Position numbers and translations under genes: made by a program. From positions 1 through 64,000 of the forward strand of contig CBDHHE010000003.1 of the NCBI GenBank assembly GCA_965263335.1: 64,000 bases of DNA, written 5' to 3'. The stretch's first letter is position 1. Each line of letters starts with the position of its first letter. The notes under the pieces were generated by a model. That model was not told the DNA's origin. It saw only the letters and a program-made list of their open reading frames with translations, and made no database searches. This document shows, piece after piece, positions 8,603 to 16,637 of the stretch. The DNA comes from Thermohalobaculum sp965263335. Its GTDB lineage: Bacteria; Pseudomonadota; Alphaproteobacteria; Rhodobacterales; Rhodobacteraceae.

Positions 8603-8651
8603 CTGTCGCCCAATCCGCGATTGTCGGTCGTCCACAATAGACAACCAGCGC

Positions 8652-10013
8652 TCATGGCGAGGCTTCACTGACTTGACCGATGTTCGACTCGCTGAGACCA
8701 CCGTCGTCGACAGAGCGAACCAAGCTCAGCTGGCCCGTGTCACCGGTTCCCGCGCGCACCTGTATCGCCCGAATTGCGCCCCGGGCGGCGTGGCGAAGAC
8801 GCTGATCGAAGAAGCTGTTCCGAAGGAGTGTATGCAGCGGTTCGACCGCGGATAGCGTACCGACGACGGCCAAGGCGTCGACGGCCGCAAGGCGGACGTC
8901 GTACGCCCGTCGGCGCAGGGCCTGCCGCAGCACGGCTTGCAGCTGGGGCGGCGGCACGTCGAAGGTACGGGCGAGACCACGCAGGGCCGCGGTGGCGACC
9001 TCCGCGTCGGTGTCCTGCGCCAGGGTCAACAGCGCGCCGGCGGGGGCCATCGACGCGTGTCCGGCGTCGAGCCGGACGGCCAACGAACGGGCCACCGCAG
9101 AGCGGACGGCCGGGGATGGGTCGCGCGTGATGTCCGCGAGCAGCGATTGCATCGGTTCGTGCGACGCGGCAGGGCCGTTCGCGCGATCGATGGCGCGCAG
9201 GGCATCCACCCGCACTGCGTCGCCCAGCGAGCGATCTTCGATCACCGCGCGCAGGGCGCGGCGGCCGGGGGCTGTGTTCACCCGATGGCCGGCCGCAATG
9301 ACCCGCAGGGCCGGGTCGCCAGCGGAGGTCAGGGCGTCGCAGGCGTCTCGGGTTGCGGGGTCATCGGGATAGTGGTCGACCAGCGCTTCGAGGTTGCGGC
9401 GCCGAACGTCTTTCGGCTCGTCGGGATTGAGCGCATGCGCAGCGAGCTGGTGCGGCACGGTTCGATCGAGCGACAGCGCGTCGGCGACCGAGGCGAGGCG
9501 GTCGATGACTTGTTCGATGCGGCCCGGCGACTCGACGTGATACTCGGCCTCGTAAATGATGCGCCCGCCGGTTACGAGGACGCTGGCGGTTCCGCGGTCC
9601 GGGTCGCCGATCACCCGGCTCAGTACTGTTCGCGCGTGCCCGCCCAAGCGCGCGCGAAGCTCGGCGATGGGGCCGGACACGCGCACTAGTCGATCGAAGG
9701 ACTCGTCGCCCGCCAACAGCCGGTCGGCCGTCGACAGATAGTTCCAGGTTCGAGTGCAGCAGTGAATGCCGGGCGGCAGACCCTGCGCGTCGAGAACGAT
9801 CGACGTGTGCTTGCGCTGGAGGTTGTTGACTTCGACGGGATAGCCGCTTCGGTGTCCGCAGATCCGGTCACCCTCGAGTAAATTGCCCGGCAGAAAGCGC
9901 ATATTGAGCCGGTGCGCGGCTCGGCGCCATCGATGCTGTACCCATTTGTCGCGCGACAGCACCAGCCCGAGGAGGGCGGTGCCGACGGTCATGAACAACA
10001 CAAACGGACCCAA
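8652..10013 (-). CDS. Membrane-anchored HEAT-repeat protein
   Basis: Up to 453 residues. The start is uncertain: TTG 10013, or ATG 9992 which begins MTVGTALLGLVLS. One N-terminal membrane helix is followed by a basic segment. Residues about 215-435 are HEAT-like repeats, for example VRSAVARSLAVRL, VATAALRGLARTF and VRLAAVDALAVVG, each ending 'a..aL..l'. HEAT arrays are protein-binding scaffolds. The gene lies 72 bases downstream of the pseudokinase-like gene on the same strand, so the two probably form an operon and may act together at the inner membrane (inference). Confidence 0.7.
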   Translation of the reverse strand: MGPFVLFMTVGTALLGLVLSRDKWVQHRWRRAAHRLNMRFLPGNLLEGDRICGHRSGYPVEVNNLQRKHTSIVLDAQGLPPGIHCCTRTWNYLSTADRLLAGDESFDRLVRVSGPIAELRARLGGHARTVLSRVIGDPDRGTASVLVTGGRIIYEAEYHVESPGRIEQVIDRLASVADALSLDRTVPHQLAAHALNPDEPKDVRRRNLEALVDHYPDDPATRDACDALTSAGDPALRVIAAGHRVNTAPGRRALRAVIEDRSLGDAVRVDALRAIDRANGPAASHEPMQSLLADITRDPSPAVRSAVARSLAVRLDAGHASMAPAGALLTLAQDTDAEVATAALRGLARTFDVPPPQLQAVLRQALRRRAYDVRLAAVDALAVVGTLSAVEPLHTLLRNSFFDQRLRHAARGAIRAIQVRAGTGDTGQLSLVRSVDDGGLSESNIGQVSEASP

Positions 10014-10085
10014 TGTGACGTGAGTGTGCCGCTGGTTCGATGGTCGTGTCTACGGCCCCCATGTCGGTCGCGGCCGGCACTGTAG

Positions 10086-11435
10086 CTATTGCACCCAACT
10101 CCAAACGAAAATGAGAGAAAGGGTGACGATGAAACCCAGCAGGGTCCACACCAGCGAGGCGGGCCCTGAGGCTGGACGGACGAGACTGACCGACGGCGGC
10201 ACAGAGACGCTGTACGGGTCTTCGAGCGCGCCCCGCATCGGGACTTCGACCGGCGTCGCAGTGGTCACGAGCGGCGTCTCGGTCGCAACGACGGGGACCG
10301 TACTCGTTTCCGACGGTGCGCCCAGGCCGAACGGGACGGCCTCCGTGGGCGCTTCGCCCGGGCGGGCGACGGACCACAGGTCACTCGCGCTGTTGGTGAA
10401 GTAGTCGTCGCGTGAGAAATCTTGCGGCTCGACCGGTTGCTCGCGCGCGCGCATTGCCCGGGTGAAGTGGCCCTGCATCATCGCCGTCGGCGCGTCGGGA
10501 CGGCGCGTAGGCGTCTCGCCGCGCGAAGTTCGAATCGTCTCCGGGTCCCTCATTCGCTTTTCGAGCCACGCGCGGACGCGGTTCTGTCCATCGTCCTCGT
10601 CTAGGGCCTCGAGCTCGGCGTAGTACACTTGGTCGAGGAAAGCGATGAGGCTCCGCGCGTCGGGCGATCGCTCGTTGCTTTCCAGGCACTTGGCAATTTC
10701 GCTTTCAAGCGAACCGGGCACGTCGGGGGCGAAGGGTCGGATCGCCCAAGGTCGCCCGACGGTCAGCGCCTGTCGCCCGGTGAGTAGCTCGAATAGAATC
10801 GCCGCGACGGCGAAGACGTCTAGACGCGGATGGGTTGTTTCGGGGGCGCGACCCGCCCGCACGTAGCGCAGATCGACGTACTCGGTCAGCGTCGAGTCTT
10901 CGGTCTTGCCCACCGACAGCGCGAAGTCGATTTTGACCGCGCCCTTATCACTGATCACGACATGGGCGGGGGTCAGGACGCCGTGCACGACGCTGAGCGC
11001 GTGCGCGTGACAGATCGCGTCGAGCACCTGGCGAGCGAGCCACAGTGCGCCGATGACGCCCATCTGCTTGCCGGCGGGTTCGCCGGGCCGGAGCACCGCT
11101 TCGAGATCCGCGCCCTCGATCCGCTCGAGCACCTGCACGATTTCGTCACCCGCTTCGAGAATGCCGAAGCACTGCACAGTCAGGTGGTGTTCGACGTGCT
11201 GGGCGCGGGCAGAGGCGAGCTCGAGGCGGCGCCGAAGCAAGTCGCTGTCATGGCGGTCGGGGTCGGGGCGGCGCGCGATGACGATCTCGGGGAGGTCGTT
11301 CCGGTTAACGGGCTTCGCGTACCATTCCTCGTAGGGACCGATTTCGCGGATCCGGTCGATGAGCTTCAGACCCTCGCGCGGGTTGCTCTCGATTCTTGTG
11401 TCGTGCTCCTCCACCGCGGTTTCTGTAAGACCCAT
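10086..11435 (-). CDS. Ser/Thr kinase-like protein, probable pseudokinase, C-terminal membrane anchor
   Basis: 449 residues from ATG 11435 (MGLTETAV); the longer open frame would overlap the divergent gene. Residues about 50-300 have a protein-kinase fold: VQVLERIEGADLEAVL hinge, LVARQVLDAICHAHA-type helix, VVHGVLTPAHVVIS in place of the catalytic HRDLKPxN loop, KIDFALS in place of DFG, and LDVFAVAAILFELLTG. The catalytic Asp of HRD is missing and the usual VAxK lysine appears as IVIARR, so catalysis is unlikely. A Pro/Thr-rich stretch precedes a C-terminal membrane helix (VWTLLGFIVTLSLIFVWSW). Probably a regulatory or scaffold protein. Confidence 0.75.
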   Translation of the reverse strand: MGLTETAVEEHDTRIESNPREGLKLIDRIREIGPYEEWYAKPVNRNDLPEIVIARRPDPDRHDSDLLRRRLELASARAQHVEHHLTVQCFGILEAGDEIVQVLERIEGADLEAVLRPGEPAGKQMGVIGALWLARQVLDAICHAHALSVVHGVLTPAHVVISDKGAVKIDFALSVGKTEDSTLTEYVDLRYVRAGRAPETTHPRLDVFAVAAILFELLTGRQALTVGRPWAIRPFAPDVPGSLESEIAKCLESNERSPDARSLIAFLDQVYYAELEALDEDDGQNRVRAWLEKRMRDPETIRTSRGETPTRRPDAPTAMMQGHFTRAMRAREQPVEPQDFSRDDYFTNSASDLWSVARPGEAPTEAVPFGLGAPSETSTVPVVATETPLVTTATPVEVPMRGALEDPYSVSVPPSVSLVRPASGPASLVWTLLGFIVTLSLIFVWSWVQ

Positions 11436-11531
11436 ACACCTCAGTACACGGTGAGCGGCGGATGAAAAGCGCCAGGTGACCGAGCATTTCTTAGCAACCC
11501 CTCCGAGCCGCGTCCCGATAATAGGCACACC

Positions 11532-12044
11532 ATGGCTGCGCCGAGAGTAGATGGAGTAGTTCCGCCGAACGTCGCGCCGTCTGTGCAGCCCGTTGGGGTT
11601 CCGAACCCTACGGTTAACCCGCAGTCTCTCCCGCGGACCGACAGTACCGCGGAGTCGACCGAAACGGTCGAAACGACGGGCTGGGAAGCAGCAGACGAGA
11701 CGTACGACCAACATGAAGTTGGCCTCAAGCGTCGCCAGAAGTGGTCGGGCTTCAGCGGTTCGAATCGCTTCGGTCTCGGCACGTCGGACGGCAGCGAGCC
11801 GACTGCGCCTTATTTAGCGGAACATCGCGCGCCTCAGTCTGGACCGGGCACCTTTCAGGCGCCCCCCCGTCAGCTCGGTGAGCCGCCGTTGAACTACTAC
11901 ATGCGGTTTTCGGCGGCCCTTAACGAATATTTCCGTGCGTACGGTGAGAAGGTAGGAGTTGCCACCTATGGCTTCAGTCCCGGCAACGAACCGAGTGTGC
12001 TGCTGCGTCGCGGTAACCTCCGGCGGAAGTTCGAGCTCGAGTAG
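11532..12044 (+). CDS. Hypothetical protein with disordered N terminus
   Basis: 170 residues, divergent from the kinase-like gene with a 96-base spacer. Residues 1-105 are rich in Pro, Thr, Ser and Glu and look unstructured. The C-terminal 60 residues are denser, with LNYYMRFSAALNEYFRAYGE and VGVATYGFSPGNEPSVLLRR, and may be a small folded domain. No signal peptide, membrane segment or known family was seen. Confidence 0.55.
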   Translation: MAAPRVDGVVPPNVAPSVQPVGVPNPTVNPQSLPRTDSTAESTETVETTGWEAADETYDQHEVGLKRRQKWSGFSGSNRFGLGTSDGSEPTAPYLAEHRAPQSGPGTFQAPPRQLGEPPLNYYMRFSAALNEYFRAYGEKVGVATYGFSPGNEPSVLLRRGNLRRKFELE

Positions 12045-12072
12045 GGAGGCCTCGTCGCGGTAGGTCAGGGGC

Positions 12073-13005
12073 GTGTCGACTGCCCAACGGACCGTCGAGC
12101 TGTCGAAGCCGATCGATCTGCTGCTGAGCTATCGTCTGCAGCGGTTTGGTCCGTCTGACCCCACCATGATCGTCGAGCCGCGGCGCGTCGTCCGCGCGTT
12201 CGAAGGACCGACGGGGCCACTCACCGTGGCCATGGCCAATCCTGAAGATAGGGCCAAGGTTCGGGTGCAAGCGTGGGGACCCGACGCAGAATGGGCGCTG
12301 GCCCACGCGCCGGCGTGGCTGGGGGTCGATGACGACGACAGCACGTTTGCGCCATCCCATCCCAAAATTATCAAACTTCGGCGCGACCTCGCGGGCCTGC
12401 GCCTAGTGCAAAGCCCGTCGGTGTTCGACATGCTGACCCGCCTCATTCTCCAGCAGCGCGTGGCTTGGCGCGACGCGGCCCGGTCGTTCCGTCTGCTGAC
12501 CCAAGCCTACGGACAGCCCGCGCCGGGTCCGTTTCCGAGCATCACCACGGCGCTAGGGCCCGCCACGTGGCGCCGGATTCCGCCGCCCGAGTTCAACGCC
12601 CGCGGCGTCGAGGCCAAGCGCGCGCGGCCCCTTCGGGACGCCGCGGTGTCCGCCCGCCGCATCGAAGAGACCCGCGGCATGACCTTCGACGCGGCCAACG
12701 CGCGTCTTCGCGCGTTCAGGGGCATCGGCGTGTGGACCGCACAAGGCGTGCTGGGTTACGCGCTCGGGGCGCCGGACGCGGTGCAGGCGCAGGACTACGA
12801 TCTGCCGCGCTTGGTCTCGGTCGTACTTACCGGCCAGCCGCGGGCGGATGATGCGCGCATGCTCGCGCTGCTAGCGCCGTTCGCGGGTCACCGTTTTCGA
12901 GTGATTCGCCTGATGCTGGAATCCGGTACGAAGCCGCCCCGATTCGGGCCTCGTCGGGCTCGCCCTGCATGGGAGACCCACGGGGCCAAGCTAGGGTGGA
13001 CCTAG
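12073..13005 (+). CDS. AlkA-like DNA-3-methyladenine glycosylase (HhH-GPD family)
   Basis: 310 residues from GTG 12073. It removes alkylated bases in base excision repair. Visible are an N-terminal beta domain like that of AlkA, LILQQRVAWRDAARSFRLL at the start of the helical core, the helix-hairpin-helix LRAFRGIGVWTAQGVLGYAL, and the catalytic Asp region DAVQAQDYDLPRLV. The usual 'F...D.gl' aspartate appears as QAQDYDLPR. Length suits the AlkA family. It stands 28 bases after the preceding gene and may be co-transcribed. Confidence 0.8.
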   Translation: MSTAQRTVELSKPIDLLLSYRLQRFGPSDPTMIVEPRRVVRAFEGPTGPLTVAMANPEDRAKVRVQAWGPDAEWALAHAPAWLGVDDDDSTFAPSHPKIIKLRRDLAGLRLVQSPSVFDMLTRLILQQRVAWRDAARSFRLLTQAYGQPAPGPFPSITTALGPATWRRIPPPEFNARGVEAKRARPLRDAAVSARRIEETRGMTFDAANARLRAFRGIGVWTAQGVLGYALGAPDAVQAQDYDLPRLVSVVLTGQPRADDARMLALLAPFAGHRFRVIRLMLESGTKPPRFGPRRARPAWETHGAKLGWT

Positions 13006-13145
13006 CGCACAGGATCCGACTTATGGGGCCGCTCTTGCCGGCTCCTTCGCACCGCCTGCGGCTCTCGAGTCATCCACGCCACGCGAATGGCCCGTTGCCA
13101 TCTATTCACGATCTGGCAGTCTGGTCATGATGTAGAGTGCAGCGC

Positions 13146-14057
13146 ATGCGCAGTACGTGCTTGATGGTCTCGGCGGGACTTCTGTCGCTGGCAGGTTGCG
13201 TTGTCGGCGACTTCGACCCCATCGATCGTCCCTGTCCCTGTGCGGAGGGGTTTGTGTGCGACACGACCTTAAACCGCTGCGTTCGCGGCTTCTCGATGCC
13301 CGAGGATAGCGGTACGTCGCCGGATCCGGACCTCGACGCCGGGATGTCCGGAACGCCAGACCAAGGGTTCGTCGACGCTGGCCAAGTCGCGCCGGCGCCG
13401 ACTTCGTCGATCTGCGACAGCCCGGAAGCGGCGGACTGGCTCTTCTGCGATGGGTTCGAATCGGAGAACCTCGACGTTTGGAATATCCGCGCCGACACCG
13501 GACTCGCGGGGCAAGCGATCGTCGAGCGCCAAACGGAGCGCGTGTATCGCGGACGCGGCGCGCTTCGTACCCGGGTATCGGGCGGTGCTCGGTCCGCCTC
13601 CGTCTTTGCCGGCACGTTCGAAACGCCGGCCAACGAGATTTGGCTCCGCGGGTACTTCTATATCGTCGACGACGTCAGCAACGTCGAGTTCTTCGCCATC
13701 AGCGATCCGGTCTATCGGCAGTCGGTCGTCGCGGCCATTCGCCAGACGACGCCGGACTTGCACACGCATTTTCGCGAGGACGGCGATATCTTTGGCTTTT
13801 CGACCGCACTTTTCTCGCCCAATCGATGGCTGTGCGTACAGATGCATATGCGGCTCGACGCCCGCGGCCGGACGGCGCTGTACATCAACGGGGTCCGCGT
13901 CGACGACCTCGAGGTGGATGCCGACATTGCGACCGATATCCCGGCGTTTAGAATCAACGCAGGCTTTGTCGACTGGCGCGACGGCCGACTTGACGAGACC
14001 CGCGAAATCTACGTTGACGACGTGGTCGTTTCGACGTCGACCGTCTCGTGCGATTGA
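13146..14057 (+). CDS. Lipoprotein with Cys-rich region and lectin-like jelly-roll domain
   Basis: 303 residues from ATG 13146, which gives a good lipoprotein signal (GLLSLAGC). The mature N terminus has a Cys-rich CPCAEGFVCDTTLNRC segment, as in many Myxococcota surface lipoproteins, and a Pro/Asp-rich linker. Residues about 95-303 look like a concanavalin/laminin-G-type beta sandwich: FCDGFESENLDVWNI, IWLRGYFYIVDDV, WLCVQMHMRLDARGRTALYI and REIYVDDVVVS. Such domains bind sugars or proteins; the ligand is unknown. Probably anchored in the outer membrane. Confidence 0.7.
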   Translation: MRSTCLMVSAGLLSLAGCVVGDFDPIDRPCPCAEGFVCDTTLNRCVRGFSMPEDSGTSPDPDLDAGMSGTPDQGFVDAGQVAPAPTSSICDSPEAADWLFCDGFESENLDVWNIRADTGLAGQAIVERQTERVYRGRGALRTRVSGGARSASVFAGTFETPANEIWLRGYFYIVDDVSNVEFFAISDPVYRQSVVAAIRQTTPDLHTHFREDGDIFGFSTALFSPNRWLCVQMHMRLDARGRTALYINGVRVDDLEVDADIATDIPAFRINAGFVDWRDGRLDETREIYVDDVVVSTSTVSCD

Positions 14058-14107
14058 ACTGAGCCTCGTGTCCCTCGGCGCTGGGGCGCTTCGGGATGGC
14101 GTGCGCC

Positions 14108-15070
14108 TCAGTCTCGTTTGAGGGCGACGACGTGGAAGCCGGAGTCCACCCGCACGCCGCGGTTGTGACAGTAAATCGTCGCTCGACCACCGCCCCAGTT
14201 GCCGACGTGGCACTCCGCTGTGCTCAAGTACGCGATGGCCTGAACGTGACCGCCGCGATTCGCCTCGGGTCCGAGGTCGACACTGTAGACGCCCGTGCTG
14301 ATCCGACGCATCGACTGGGGAGAACCGTCGCTCGACCAGCCGCCGACGCCCGGCCCGGTTGTACGCGCCGCATAGCTCAAGCCCGGAAAACTCCGGTCAA
14401 ACAGCACGAGCGAGGCCCGGGTATCGACGCCGCCGCCGAGCGCGGCGCGGCAGCCGAGCCACGAGCGATTATACGTGTGCATGATGATGTGACAGCTCGC
14501 TGCGCTTCCGTACGCCGTGGCCATCGGGGCCGGACTTCCCGCACTGCCCGTCCAGGTCGGCAGATAGCGGCCGGTCGAGACATCCGGTTCGATCATCAGG
14601 CTTCCGTTGTCGAATCGATAGTATGGCGCGGGGGCGTAGGGGGCCGTCGGACGGGCTTGATGAAGCCAGCCGTACATCACCGTTGCGGCGTCCGTTGGGT
14701 CGGCGGCCAAGGCGAGAACGCTGAATTGGCGGTCGGCGGGTTGGCCTTGTTGGTCGTAGCATCGCACGAAAACTCGTCCCGACGCCCAGCTCTGCAGCGC
14801 ACAGTGCCCTTGGACGGCGCCGTACATCGACGCCTGCACATTCGCGCCGACCGTGGCGACGCGACCGAAGTTGACTTCGTATCGGCCGACCTCCAATCGG
14901 GTGATCGAGACCGGATGACCGTCATTGTACGAATACAGCGTTGAGGGCGTGTACGAAGGCGTGGTTGCACGTTCGGCCCAAGCGTACGCGATCTCGGCGG
15001 CAACCCCCGGCCGTGGCAGGAGCGCGAGGGCGCCAAGAATGAGAAAAGACAGAACGCGCCAAGGATTCAT
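14108..15070 (-). CDS. Secreted protein made of three ~95-residue repeats
   Basis: 320 residues from ATG 15070 with a cleavable signal peptide ending near RPGVAAEIAYA. The open frame upstream is repeat DNA, so the internal start was chosen. Three similar beta-rich units follow. Each has 'YaWa....T..Y.....Y' (the third unit without the tyrosine run), 'v..l..GrYeV.fg', 'v.asaYG....C....w....v.V.C....G...ds.F.vLal'. Examples are VGRYEVNFGRV, TGRYLPTWTGS and TGVYSVDLGPE. Each unit has two Cys that could pair. The same unit is known from uncharacterised exported proteins of actinobacteria and myxobacteria (from memory). The function is unknown. Confidence 0.65.
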   Translation of the reverse strand: MNPWRVLSFLILGALALLPRPGVAAEIAYAWAERATTPSYTPSTLYSYNDGHPVSITRLEVGRYEVNFGRVATVGANVQASMYGAVQGHCALQSWASGRVFVRCYDQQGQPADRQFSVLALAADPTDAATVMYGWLHQARPTAPYAPAPYYRFDNGSLMIEPDVSTGRYLPTWTGSAGSPAPMATAYGSAASCHIIMHTYNRSWLGCRAALGGGVDTRASLVLFDRSFPGLSYAARTTGPGVGGWSSDGSPQSMRRISTGVYSVDLGPEANRGGHVQAIAYLSTAECHVGNWGGGRATIYCHNRGVRVDSGFHVVALKRD

Positions 15071-15189
15071 ACGGAGCTTAGAGGCGCGCGCCGCTTCGAC
15101 CGTCACAAAATAGAGGGCCGCGTGCGCAGAAAAGGACTGCGGACCTACGCGGCGTCTCCGGTGTATGCCCGTCGTCGCCTCACGGCCGC

Positions 15190-15526
15190 GTGGCGTTGTC
15201 TTCGCTGAATGCGGCCGGCTCGGCCGGGCGCCGAGTGAGTCTCGGCCACGCGCCGTCGAGCATTCGCTTGATGCCGCGTTGGCGTTGTCTTCGACGAATG
15301 CGGCCGGCACGGCGCACGCGCCGTCGAGCATTCGCTTGATGCCGCGTTGGCGTTGTCTTCGCGAATGCGGCCGGCACGGCGCACGCGCCGTCGAGCATTC
15401 GCTTGATGCCGCGTTGGCGTTGCGCTCGGCCGGACGCCGAGTGAGTCTTGGCGCACGCGCGGTCGAGCATTCGCCTGATGCCGCGTTGGCGTTGCGCTCG
15501 GCCGGGCGCCGAGTGACTCTCGGCGC
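15190..15526. repeat. Tandem minisatellite, five units of 41-89 bp
   Basis: Units start at about 15190, 15279, 15347, 15414 and 15486, each with TTGGCGTTG (TGGCGTTG in the first). Full units end GCATTCGC(T/C)TGATGCCGCG. Units 2 and 3 are 68 and 67 bp and nearly identical. Units 1, 4 and 5 carry an alternative middle, CGGCCGG(G/A)CGCCGAGTGA. The last is cut short just before the start codon at 15527. It lies between two divergently transcribed genes. Confidence 0.85.
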
Positions 15527-15937
15527 ATGAAGACTGCGGGCTACTCCGGAAAGCCGCTGGGCGCCAAGCTCGGGATCAAGACGGGCTTTCGCGTGAAGGT
15601 CAAAAATGCGCCGCCCGATTATGAGGCGCTGCTGGGCCCGCTGCCCGAGCCGGTGGTCATCTCGCACCGGATTCGCGGCACGATCGACCTGTGGCATTTC
15701 TTTACCCGGCGCCGCAGCGAACTCGCGACCCAGCTGCCGAAGTGCCTGGAAGAGATTCAGCGCGACGGCATGATCTGGGTCTCCTGGCCCAAGAAATCAT
15801 CGAAAGTGCAGACCGACGTCACCGAAGATGTGGTTCGAGCGCTGGCGTTTCCGCTGGGGCTCGTCGACGTCAAAGTCTGCGCGGTCGACGAAACCTGGTC
15901 GGCGCTGAAACTCGTCATTCGAAAGATCAACCGATAG
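15527..15937 (+). CDS. DUF3052 family protein
   Basis: 136 residues. It begins AGYSGKPLGAKLGIKTGFRV and has LPKCLEEIQRDGMIWVSWPK, VQTDVTEDVVRALAFPLGLV and DVKVCAVDETWSALKLVIRK, which match the DUF3052 family along its whole length. The family is small, soluble and of unknown function, common in actinobacteria and proteobacteria. The ATG lies directly after the minisatellite, so its upstream regulatory DNA has probably been displaced or is made of the repeats. Confidence 0.85.
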   Translation: MKTAGYSGKPLGAKLGIKTGFRVKVKNAPPDYEALLGPLPEPVVISHRIRGTIDLWHFFTRRRSELATQLPKCLEEIQRDGMIWVSWPKKSSKVQTDVTEDVVRALAFPLGLVDVKVCAVDETWSALKLVIRKINR

Positions 15938-15967
15938 CGCACACGACGATCCGCGCGGCGCTTCGTT

Positions 15968-16471
15968 TCAGCGGCTCGGCGCCGGCGTTTCGACGTCGAA
16001 AGCGAGCTTGCGCGGCCGATCGCAGGCTTCGTCGGTGCAGATCTGGTAGTGCAGAGTGCCCTTCGCTCGAGGGGGCGCTTTTGTGTCTACGGCCGCTTTG
16101 GACGCCACCGGCGCGACGATTTTCGCCTTGCCCTCAACGATGACCGACGGGCCGATGGGTAAGTTCTTCGCGATGCCCTTCGGATACTGGACATTTCCGA
16201 GGGTGAACGGACCATCTTGGGGAACCGAGACCTGCAGCGGCCGTCCGGTGGATTCTCCAACCGTATAGGCGTGAAAGCCAGGCGCGATATCTAGATGGAC
16301 GACCAGCGCCTGTTGGCCCGGATCAAAGTCAAACCGAGTTTTTAAGGCCGACTTAAAGTCGGGCCCCTCGCTGCGGATCGGTGCTTCGTCTGCGGTGGCG
16401 GTCGGTTCGGTGTCCGGCGATGACAAGCATCCCGAGCCGGTGAAGGCGAGCAGCCAAGCCCACTGTTTCAT
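15968..16471 (-). CDS. Lipoprotein with DsbD-alpha-like domain
   Basis: 167 residues from ATG 16471 (MKQWAWLLAFTGSGC), a lipoprotein signal with the Cys at residue 15. The mature part has FDPGQQALVVHLDIAPGFHAY, PKGIAKNLPIGPSVIVEGKA and GTLHYQICTDEACDRP. This is the pattern of the N-terminal domain of DsbD ('Y..p.G...l.v...pgyHlY' then 'l.YQ.Cs..tClpP'), which receives electrons through its paired cysteines in the periplasm. No membrane DsbD gene is nearby. It may pass reducing power to exported proteins (inference). It converges on the DUF3052 gene. Confidence 0.7.
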   Translation of the reverse strand: MKQWAWLLAFTGSGCLSSPDTEPTATADEAPIRSEGPDFKSALKTRFDFDPGQQALVVHLDIAPGFHAYTVGESTGRPLQVSVPQDGPFTLGNVQYPKGIAKNLPIGPSVIVEGKAKIVAPVASKAAVDTKAPPRAKGTLHYQICTDEACDRPRKLAFDVETPAPSR

Positions 16472-16637
16472 GGCCATGACTATACGCGCCTGTGGCGCAT
16501 GGGGCGGTGGCATTGCATTTCGCCGCCCCATCCCGTTCCCGGCCGATGCGTTGACTCCGCCTCCGTCGTTGCGTTGGTGCAGGGTTTAACGCGCAACCGC
16601 GATCACTTCAGGTTGGCTCTGCGGAGGCGGGCTCGGT

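Noticed and set aside
11436..11714. Upstream extension of the pseudokinase frame by 93 codons
   Set aside because: It would overlap the divergent gene at 11532 and gives no kinase-like sequence. ATG 11435 begins the recognisable protein.
15145..15530. CRISPR array
   Set aside because: The repeats are long, adjoining and degenerate, with no unique spacers and no cas genes.
15071..15697. Upstream extension of the triple-repeat secreted protein
   Set aside because: It is minisatellite DNA and crosses the DUF3052 gene. The signal peptide starts at 15070.
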